From Vibrio renipiscarius (lineage in GTDB: Bacteria; Pseudomonadota; Gammaproteobacteria; Enterobacterales; Vibrionaceae), in assembly GCF_000827885.1 (NCBI RefSeq), contig NZ_JTKH01000023.1:124001-188000 (forward strand): 64,000 nucleotides of DNA. The letters are read 5' to 3'. Under the pieces are notes generated by a model. It was not told the DNA's origin, did no database searches, and worked only from the letters and a program-made list of their open reading frames with translations. Below, in pieces: positions 1 to 6,410 of this stretch. Position 1 is the stretch's first letter, and each line of letters begins with the position of its first letter. The translations under genes and the position numbers were made by a program.

Positions 1-47
1 GTGCTTTCACCTGTTTGAGCATAAGTTACATTGACTAAATCAGGCAT
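1..47 (-). CDS. Start of a downstream gene coupled to the methyltransferase (partial)
   Basis: Fifteen codons are visible, reading MPDLVNVTYAQTGES. The ATG shares one base with the TAA stop of the methyltransferase (TAATG), which is typical of translational coupling. The rest of the gene lies beyond the left edge. In Vibrio genomes MmeI-like methyltransferases of this type are often followed by a DEAD/DEAH-box helicase, so that is the most likely identity. This is an inference from neighbourhood; the 15 residues carry no diagnostic motif. Confidence 0.5.
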   Translation of the reverse strand, partial: MPDLVNVTYAQTGES

Positions 48-2731
48 TATTTAGTCTCCATTATCATACGATGATATGTATTAAACAGAGCTGCCAAACG
101 CGCTTCATGTTCTAAAAGTGGTTTTTTTGAGAAAAGTGAACAAACTAATTTGTCAACAGCCTCATGAGCTTCTCTCAGTATAAGTGGCATTAGTTCTGGA
201 TCATATAGTTTCGCGAGAGAGTGCTCAGGATAACTTTCACGTGCAGTGATTACATTTATAGCAAGCTCTGATAACGATTCTTTTTGAGCTTCAGTCAGAG
301 CAGGTAAAGGGAATGTGTTATACAAAAGTGCTGCTGAGTAACGATAGTCAGACTTTAATCTTCCCCCAATAGCCTTTATCCATGTCATATGCATAGAAGA
401 ACTCAGAATAGCAAAGTGCCAAAGCTCTGCATTTGGAATAACATATATTTGGTTTGAGGCAATTGTGTCAGGCTCGTAAAATTTAGCTGGTATATACTCT
501 CTTCTTTCGGAAGAAATTGTAGGAAATGCTAAATAAGGTGAATCTGGCTGTCTTATCTCTGCAAACTTGTGAGGAACAGATGCTAATTTTACAGTGGCAG
601 CTCGATCACTTTGCTCTCGCCAACACTTTACTCGATTCACTCTCTCAGATAATTTCTCACTATGTTCATAGCCACTATCTAGCCATAAACAATATCTTTC
701 ATTTCCTTGAATAAGCTCTTTTGAGCCGACAAATTCTCTAATGTATTTTTGGGCAACATTATCATGAGATAATTCTTCAGCTTCTTCTTTAGATAAAGTT
801 AGATTACCATCATCTAATGCAAAGCTACCGTAGTTCACTGGGGGTAATTGAGATAAACATTTTTTTCTTTGCTCGACAAAAACAGACTCTGCTGGTGACA
901 AATATGCATTAATATTATCCACTGTTAATATGCTGCGTTCATCATAGATAAACTTTGGGGCTTTGGTGGTATTTCTTATACCTATGATTACGCAGATAAC
1001 AGCAGCCTTATTTTTTGCATTGTTCGTCCATTTAAACGATGAGTAACAAAAGTCAATCTCAATTGCCTTTTCAAAAATAGCAGGCCATAGCGTTTCAACT
1101 TGCACCCCCTGAACAATCGAGTTAGTTGACACAAATGCAGCTTTGACAGCATTCTTTCCTGCACAGTACAGGGACGCTTTATAGAACCAAATAGCGATGT
1201 AGTCTAGGTTGTGACAACCTTTAAGATGCTTGAGAAGATCTTTTAGCTCGGATTTTTGTTGCTTGTTCTGCTGTCTAGCCCCAAGATATGGAGGATTACC
1301 CAATATATAAACCTCATCCGTTTCTGTTGCAGGACAAACTAATTCCCAATCAACTACAGCAGCATTGCCCGCAACAATTCTCCCACTTTGCTTCAATGGA
1401 AGCGTTGGTGCCGTGTAACCAAACTCGGTCTCAAACACCATGTTCATCTGGTGCTCGACTAACCAAAGAGAAAGAATCGCCATCTCATGAGCAAAGTCAT
1501 CAAGTTCGATACCATAGAACTGGTCAAGACGGATTGCCGAATGAGACTCGTCAAATAACCCCATCATTCCTGAGTCCGACTCGCCCTCTAGCTCACGAAT
1601 GCGCTTGAGAATCTCAATCTCTAGCTCACGAATTTCTTTATAGGTAATGATCAAGAAGTTGCCTGAGCCACACGCTGGGTCAAAGAACTTAATGCGGCTT
1701 AGACGCACCTGAAGTTTCTTTAGTTTGTTGATGTTGTCATTACACTTATCAAACTCTTCATAAAGATCGTTCAAGAACAGCGGCTCAATCACTTTCATGA
1801 TGTTTGATACCGATGTGTAGTGCATCCCCATTTTGCTGCGAGTTTCTGGGTCGGCAACACCTTGAATCATAGAACCGAAGATATCTGGGTTGATATCAGA
1901 CCAGTCCAAAGAACCAGAATCCAATAGCATACGGCGAGCTTTGGCATCAAACGTAGGCACTTTGATTTGTTTCTTAAATAAACCACCATTCACATATGGG
2001 AAGTCATTAAGATACTTAGGTAAATCGTTACGCTGATGTGCCGGTGTATTTAACACATCAAAAAGGCGCTCAAACACACCAACCAAATCGGAACCATCTT
2101 CCTGAGTGTGTTGGTTCAAAAGATTCGTGAATTGGTTCTCAGAGAAGATTTTGGTGTCTTCGGCAAAGAAGCAGAAAAGCAAGCGGTTGAGGAATACCAC
2201 CATCTCATGCAATTGCTCTTTGGTTGCATTCTCTGGGTAGTTAGTTGCTTTGATATGGTCAAAGAAATCTGCCATTTTTTCAGCAGCTTTAACATCCGCA
2301 GGGTTCTCACCACGGTAAACCATTTTCTCCATACCCGCCCAAGGCAGGAAGAAGTCGAAGTGCTTCGCTAGTTGACCAAGCTCGATATCAAGTGTGTCTT
2401 GAGTCTTGGTATCAATAGCAATGAGCTGAGAGAAGTCAGTAACAACAACAAAGCGAATCTTATTAGTAGCAACCGTTTTACTGTTCTTGAGGGCATCAAT
2501 TTCAGCGAACAAGTTTGAGGTACATGGCTTGAAGTACAGATGACGCTTTAAGATCACTTCACCAGCAGTCTTCGCTAAGTTACGCTCACCTGACTTAACA
2601 CGGCTGACTACTGATTTACGATGCCCGTAAGCCAACAATAGCTCGTAGACAAAATCATCTTTTGATATTTCTTGGCTTGATACTTGTTTTACCAAGCTCT
2701 TAACATTTTCTTCTATTTGTACGCTATTCAT
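47..2731 (-). CDS. MmeI-like class I SAM-dependent DNA methyltransferase (type IIL restriction-modification family)
   Basis: The 894-residue protein has the layout of MmeI-type single-chain enzymes: an N-terminal region and helical spacer, a gamma-type N6-adenine methyltransferase core and a C-terminal target-recognition domain. SAM motif I reads FFDPACGSGNFL near residue 347 and the catalytic NPPY lies near residue 478. The stretch from about residue 700, with PTISSERREYIP and GGRLKSDYRYS, looks like the target-recognition part. Family members methylate adenine in a specific site, and many also cut through an N-terminal PD-(D/E)XK domain. No convincing nuclease triad is visible here; the nearest candidate is GEVILK near residue 57. 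It may therefore be modification-only or act with the coupled downstream gene. Start is the ATG at 2731, with a weak ribosome-binding site. Confidence 0.85.
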   Translation of the reverse strand: MNSVQIEENVKSLVKQVSSQEISKDDFVYELLLAYGHRKSVVSRVKSGERNLAKTAGEVILKRHLYFKPCTSNLFAEIDALKNSKTVATNKIRFVVVTDFSQLIAIDTKTQDTLDIELGQLAKHFDFFLPWAGMEKMVYRGENPADVKAAEKMADFFDHIKATNYPENATKEQLHEMVVFLNRLLFCFFAEDTKIFSENQFTNLLNQHTQEDGSDLVGVFERLFDVLNTPAHQRNDLPKYLNDFPYVNGGLFKKQIKVPTFDAKARRMLLDSGSLDWSDINPDIFGSMIQGVADPETRSKMGMHYTSVSNIMKVIEPLFLNDLYEEFDKCNDNINKLKKLQVRLSRIKFFDPACGSGNFLIITYKEIRELEIEILKRIRELEGESDSGMMGLFDESHSAIRLDQFYGIELDDFAHEMAILSLWLVEHQMNMVFETEFGYTAPTLPLKQSGRIVAGNAAVVDWELVCPATETDEVYILGNPPYLGARQQNKQQKSELKDLLKHLKGCHNLDYIAIWFYKASLYCAGKNAVKAAFVSTNSIVQGVQVETLWPAIFEKAIEIDFCYSSFKWTNNAKNKAAVICVIIGIRNTTKAPKFIYDERSILTVDNINAYLSPAESVFVEQRKKCLSQLPPVNYGSFALDDGNLTLSKEEAEELSHDNVAQKYIREFVGSKELIQGNERYCLWLDSGYEHSEKLSERVNRVKCWREQSDRAATVKLASVPHKFAEIRQPDSPYLAFPTISSERREYIPAKFYEPDTIASNQIYVIPNAELWHFAILSSSMHMTWIKAIGGRLKSDYRYSAALLYNTFPLPALTEAQKESLSELAINVITARESYPEHSLAKLYDPELMPLILREAHEAVDKLVCSLFSKKPLLEHEARLAALFNTYHRMIMETK

Positions 2732-2817
2732 GCTTTCTACAACCTAAATGACATTGGTTGCATTGTAATATGGACAGCTTTCTCAAGCTATTCTTGAGTC
2801 TAATTTTTGAGGAATGC

Positions 2818-2848
2818 AAAAGAGCACCAATTTAGGTGCTCTAAAAAA
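2818..2848 (-). terminator. Hairpin terminator of the 114-residue gene
   Basis: AGAGCACC and GGTGCTCT form an 8-bp stem around a 6-nt loop, followed on the minus strand by TTTT. The A-run at 2843-2848 could also serve plus-strand transcripts. It separates the small gene from the methyltransferase, implying the latter has its own promoter in 2732-2817. Confidence 0.7.
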
Positions 2849-2858
2849 CGCAATCACA

Positions 2859-3203
2859 TCAACCTTTGTATGCAGGCGAGGCATCCAAAACATACTTCGC
2901 AAGCATCTCTAAAACATCGCTCACATGCTTCTCTCTGCGCTCAACAAGCTGTTTAAAGTTATCAATCGTGACTTCAAGCTGCTCCCCCTCTGCCACTTCC
3001 TCTAGCTTAAAAGCATCTTCAGCATGTTTAGTCATTTTCTTGATCCAAGCAAGCTTAGATAAGTTGTCAGCAGACTCCGCATTGGTGATAAAGCCAGCCT
3101 GTTTTGCTTTCTTAATCACTTGTTGCTCAAGTGACGTCGTTTCATATTTTTCAAGTTCGTAGCAATACCAAAATAGCTTTTTGGTTAGAATATGTTCAGC
3201 CAT
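2859..3203 (-). CDS. Hypothetical protein, 114 residues
   Basis: Not recognised. It is a soluble, mostly helical, charged protein with no signal peptide or membrane segment. The middle (LEVTIDNFKQLVERREKHVSDVLEMLAKYV) looks like a helical hairpin. It lies upstream of the methyltransferase on the same strand but is separated from it by a terminator. It may be an accessory of the modification system or ordinary island cargo; nothing in the sequence decides. Confidence 0.5.
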   Translation of the reverse strand: MAEHILTKKLFWYCYELEKYETTSLEQQVIKKAKQAGFITNAESADNLSKLAWIKKMTKHAEDAFKLEEVAEGEQLEVTIDNFKQLVERREKHVSDVLEMLAKYVLDASPAYKG

Positions 3204-3416
3204 AACGTTTATTTAAAGAGTAATAATTATTATTGTTGGCTGCAAATATGCTCCGATCTATTAGGGGGAGTTGAGAGGGGTACTCCCATCTCACCAGCGG
3301 ATAACGAATAGCGAAGCCGTTGTCCTATCTGGAACCAAGCTTAGATATGAAATGTTTCCGCTCAGTTATTTGCAATAACGAAAAAGAATTTTTAAGCTTA
3401 AATTAAACAAACCACT

Positions 3417-4250
3417 ATGCTTAAAAACTGGACGGTTACAACACAACCAGTGCGTCTCGCATCAGACGGAGTCTTGATGCGCGAGCGCTACCTACTTAAC
3501 CCAAAACACGCAAACCACAAACACAGTGAAGCTCTAATCTCCCTTTTTGGTTGTGCTGAAACATCAAATCGAATCGCTATCGCTGGCGAACAATTCAGAC
3601 TCAATCAACAGTTATATAACCGCCGTGGTGGTCGCCCAATCTCAAGCTATGCCATAGAATATTGCCTAACTTTACCCAAGGGATACCGCCCATCGGATAC
3701 GCATTGGACATCCATAGTAAAAGATTGCTGTTTAACGTTAGCAAAGCTTTGCAAGCTGAATAAATCTGAGTTCGCTCAATACAGGCAACAGATTCGAGCA
3801 GTGCTACACCAACAAAGCCAAAACGGAACCAAGGGAAGTGGCGACCATGTGCATTTAATTATCGGTAAAGTGGTTGGTAACCGTGTTCTAAAGGAACTAC
3901 AGCAAAAGAAAGCCACCAAGCTTATCAAGCAAGCATTCAATCAATCAGTGCTTAAGCATGTGGGCATCGATCATCGCACTTACGAACCAGTTGAAGTGGA
4001 AAAAGGTCGCAGACTCTCGACGTGGCAATATCAGCATCAAAAAGCCACTGACGCGCTTGAAATTGAAAAAACAATCAAACAGATGCAAGTGCAGTTTGAC
4101 AAGTGGTTAAGGGCGAAAGCAGAACGCGACGAGAGACAACTGAAGCGCCAGAAAAATAGACTACTCAAAACTTATGAAGAACTGAAAGCAAAAAACACAT
4201 CACCCACACAAACAGAAAATATAAATAAAATTAAAAACGAAATTATTTAA
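3417..4250 (+). CDS. Small relaxase-like protein (HxH motif), possible mobilisation or replication-initiation enzyme
   Basis: The 277-residue protein contains GSGDHVHLIIGKV near residues 140-152. A hydrophobic strand carrying HxH is the metal-binding signature of HUH nucleases (relaxases and rolling-circle Rep proteins). Candidate tyrosines are Y180-type residues after HVGIDHRTYEP and those in the N-terminal third, but the catalytic one cannot be assigned. The C-terminal 80 residues are a lysine/arginine-rich coiled coil, as in some mobilisation proteins. It is much shorter than conjugative relaxases. The next gene begins 2 nt after its stop, so the two form an operon. Family membership is inferred from this motif only. 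Confidence 0.55.
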   Translation: MLKNWTVTTQPVRLASDGVLMRERYLLNPKHANHKHSEALISLFGCAETSNRIAIAGEQFRLNQQLYNRRGGRPISSYAIEYCLTLPKGYRPSDTHWTSIVKDCCLTLAKLCKLNKSEFAQYRQQIRAVLHQQSQNGTKGSGDHVHLIIGKVVGNRVLKELQQKKATKLIKQAFNQSVLKHVGIDHRTYEPVEVEKGRRLSTWQYQHQKATDALEIEKTIKQMQVQFDKWLRAKAERDERQLKRQKNRLLKTYEELKAKNTSPTQTENINKIKNEII

Positions 4251-4252
4251 AT

Positions 4253-4555
4253 ATGCCTTACTACAACGGAAAGTGGCACTTATATTCAGAAGCGGAAAGA
4301 CGTGAGTATGGTCGCCAGCAGCGTGAACACCTTAGCCAAATGTGGCACAAAACATGGATTTCGAAAACTGGACTCAAACAAGAACGCAACTGGACTGATA
4401 CCATGATCAAAAGCTTGCTTGAGGGTAAAGAGCAAAATGCCGGAAAAATTAAAGCTTATAAACGCACTCTGATCGCAAGAATCGAGAAAACCAAAAAATT
4501 TCAAGTGGCAATGGCTGAGCGTGTTGCCAAACAGCAGAAGAAACGGAAAGTGTAA
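4253..4555 (+). CDS. Small basic protein, partner of the relaxase-like gene
   Basis: Not recognised. The 100-residue protein is strongly basic (many Lys/Arg, ending KQQKKRKV) and rich in Trp/Tyr at its N-terminus (MPYYNGKWHLYSEAERREYG). It starts 2 nt after the relaxase-like stop codon, so it is probably co-translated with it. By analogy with mobilisation operons it could be a DNA-binding accessory, which is inference only. Confidence 0.5.
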   Translation: MPYYNGKWHLYSEAERREYGRQQREHLSQMWHKTWISKTGLKQERNWTDTMIKSLLEGKEQNAGKIKAYKRTLIARIEKTKKFQVAMAERVAKQQKKRKV

Positions 4556-4746
4556 ATGTAAAGCCAGATCTCGGTTCAACTCCTAAACGAGGAGCTGAAC
4601 TGAATCTCACATTGAAGCGAATCCCATCAACATTGATTGATGCTCAGTGAAAATGGTACTAAGATACGGTACTAAGTGAACTTTTTCAGAAACAACAAAC
4701 AACCTAACTCACTGAAGTTGTTGAATTTTGCAAACTTTGATGGCTG

Positions 4747-4764
4747 CTCCCGCCAGCTCCACCA
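4747..4764 (+). other. Copy of the tmRNA (ssrA) 3' end: attachment-site remnant
   Basis: CTCCCGCCAGCTCCACCA equals the 18-nt 3' end of bacterial tmRNA as I know it from E. coli. The upstream 350 nt of a tmRNA are absent, so this is a duplicated 3' end, not a gene. Such copies are left when an integrase uses ssrA as target. A strong terminator follows at the expected distance and an integrase gene starts 167 nt downstream. Confidence 0.75.
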
Positions 4765-4776
4765 ATTCATTAAATC

Positions 4777-4802
4777 AAGACGTCTCAGGACGTCTTTTTT
4801 TA
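4777..4802 (+). terminator. Hairpin terminator after the ssrA fragment
   Basis: AAGACGTC-TCAG-GACGTCTT followed by a T-run. The hairpin is identical, in transcript orientation, to the one behind tRNA-Ser at 25582-25601. Confidence 0.8.
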
Positions 4803-4842
4803 TGCCTGTAATAACCAGAAATCAACAACTTAGCATTCACTA

Positions 4843-4927
4843 AGGTTCCAGAGTGTTTCATAGCATCTTTGACTTTTAGGAACCGTTGTAGGAACCTAGG
4901 TTTTATGTTCCTAACTTTTGGTTCCTA
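4843..4927. repeat. Five GGAACC/GGTTCC repeats upstream of the integrase
   Basis: AGGTTCC at 4843, TAGGAACC at 4877 and 4889, GTTCCTA at 4907 and GGTTCCTA at 4920 occur in both orientations within 85 bp. Position between att fragment and integrase start suggests arm-type binding sites for this integrase, which would also let it repress its own promoter. This repeat family differs from that of the tRNA-Ser integrase. Confidence 0.6.
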
Positions 4928-4930
4928 CAG

Positions 4931-6169
4931 ATGCCTAGACAAACAAAACAGCTATCCGCTACGGAAGTCAAAAATGCTAGACCAAGAGAAAAAGAGTACT
5001 ACCTCGTAGATGGACAAGGATTAAAACTACGAGTTTTACCTAGTGGCTCTAAACAATGGCAGCTCAACTATTATCGTCCTACCAGCGGAAAACGCGCCAA
5101 CTTGAGCCTGGGCCGGTATCCTGATGTATCTCTAGTACAGGCACGAAAAAGCTCACTTTCAGCCAAAGAGCTGATCGCGCAAGATATCGATCCTCAAGAA
5201 GAACGTAATCGCCAACAGCAAGCACATAAAGAAATCCACGAACACACCTTCTTAAAAGTCACGTCAGACTGGTTTGAAATTAAGAAAGACTCAGTAACAC
5301 CTGATTATGCGGTTGATATCTGGCGCTCACTCGAATTGCATATTTTTCCGTATATCGCAGATAAACCGGTTAAAGCGATCACGGCACCTGAGATCATTAC
5401 TCTACTCAAACCCATTGAAGCAAAAGGCAGCTTGGAAACAGTTAAGCGCCTAGCACAACGCCTAAACGAAGTGATGAATTTCGCCACTAACTGTGGATTG
5501 ATTCAAGCTAACCCATTAACAGGGATTCGGGCTGCCTTCAAAAAACCGAAAAAAGAAAACATGGCTGCACTTGCACCTGCTGAGCTCCCTGAGCTTATGG
5601 GAGCGATTGCTAATGCCAGTATCAAGCGTACTACTCGTTGTTTGATTGAGTGGCAGCTGCATACTATGACGCGTCCCGCTGAAGCCTCTGGTGCAAGATG
5701 GGATGAGATTAATTTTGGAGAGAAAATTTGGACGATTCCCGCAGAGAGAATGAAAAAAAGAAGAGAGCACCGCATCCCGCTCACTGAGCAGATGCTGGCA
5801 CTTTTAGAAGTGATGAAACCGATTAGTGGCCATAGAGAATTTGTCTTTCCTTCAGATCGCGATCCAAAAAAGCCATGTAATAGTCAAACTGCAAACATGG
5901 CACTTAAGCGCATGGGCTTTGCAGGAAGGCTCGTAAGCCATGGCTTACGTTCACTGGCAAGTACCACTCTTAACGAACAAGGATTCGATGCTGATTTAAT
6001 TGAAGCGGCACTGGCGCACGTTGACGACGATCAGGTTCGCAGTGCTTATAACCGCACGGATTATCTAGAACGCAGAAAGCCAATGATGTGCTGGTGGAGC
6101 GAGCATATCGAAGAAGCCGCACAAGGCAGCCTCTCTGTTACAGGGACTAGACAATTTAAAGTGATTTAG
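4931..6169 (+). CDS. Tyrosine recombinase / site-specific integrase (P4-type, IntV family)
   Basis: The 412-residue protein has the N-terminal arm-binding domain of P4-type integrases (DUF4102-like, LSATEVKNARPREKEYYLVDGQGLKLRV), a core-binding SAM-like domain and a C-terminal catalytic domain. Catalytic residues visible are Arg in TMTRPAEASGARW, HGLRSLAST (His and second Arg), LAHV and the nucleophile Tyr in AYNRTDYLERR. It is a clear paralogue of the integrase at 24069-25301, sharing NEQGFDAD-IEAALAH, NRTDYL and a GS-SVTG-R tail. It lies just after an ssrA 3'-end copy, so ssrA is the likely target. The gene appears intact. Confidence 0.93.
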   Translation: MPRQTKQLSATEVKNARPREKEYYLVDGQGLKLRVLPSGSKQWQLNYYRPTSGKRANLSLGRYPDVSLVQARKSSLSAKELIAQDIDPQEERNRQQQAHKEIHEHTFLKVTSDWFEIKKDSVTPDYAVDIWRSLELHIFPYIADKPVKAITAPEIITLLKPIEAKGSLETVKRLAQRLNEVMNFATNCGLIQANPLTGIRAAFKKPKKENMAALAPAELPELMGAIANASIKRTTRCLIEWQLHTMTRPAEASGARWDEINFGEKIWTIPAERMKKRREHRIPLTEQMLALLEVMKPISGHREFVFPSDRDPKKPCNSQTANMALKRMGFAGRLVSHGLRSLASTTLNEQGFDADLIEAALAHVDDDQVRSAYNRTDYLERRKPMMCWWSEHIEEAAQGSLSVTGTRQFKVI

Positions 6170-6194
6170 TCCATTGACTGAACAGAATTTGCTA

Positions 6195-6220
6195 AACGCC
6201 TATCTTTACTGAGAGGCGTT
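6195..6220 (+). terminator. Weak hairpin after the integrase
   Basis: AACGCCT and AGGCGTT form a 7-bp stem with a 12-nt loop but no long T-run, so termination may be weak or Rho-dependent. Confidence 0.4.
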
Positions 6221-6338
6221 CCCATTACTCATGTATTAGCAAGCGAGCTAAAATAATCAACATATCATTCGAGTGAGACAGCAGAGTTTAACCATTAAAC
6301 TATTAATTTATTTAAATTTAAAACAAAAAGTCACAGTC

Positions 6339-6359
6339 AGGTATTACTTCAGGTATTAC
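6339..6359 (+). repeat. Two AGGTATTAC repeats at the island's left end
   Basis: Perfect copies at 6339-6347 and 6351-6359 match the repeats around the tRNA-Ser integrase promoter. They are interpreted as the second arm of its attachment site. Confidence 0.6.
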
Positions 6360-6410
6360 CTAAGACAACCGATACCGCATCTTGGTACGCAAGTTTTAAT
6401 GAGCATTATT

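Larger units (their letters stand above)
4556..4930 (+). other. Intergenic region with att fragment, terminator and integrase-arm repeats
   Basis: No gene is seen in this 375-bp stretch. It holds the ssrA 3'-end copy, a hairpin terminator and five copies of a GGAACC/GGTTCC motif leading into the integrase gene. Together these have the layout of one half of an attachment site. Confidence 0.6.
1..6270. mobile_element. Right-hand part of an accessory element with ssrA-type att fragment and integrase
   Basis: This stretch carries an MmeI-like modification gene, an unknown small gene, a small relaxase-like gene pair, a tmRNA 3'-end fragment and a tyrosine integrase, with no chromosomal housekeeping gene. 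The left end lies outside the window. The right limit is set at the putative left end of the tRNA-Ser island. Whether it is one element or two abutting ones (split at the ssrA fragment near 4747) cannot be decided from the sequence alone. Confidence 0.5.

Noticed and set aside
4281..4579. Minus-strand frame of 97 codons over the small basic gene
   Set aside because: Antisense shadow; the plus-strand gene is 2 nt from the relaxase-like stop and has protein-like composition.
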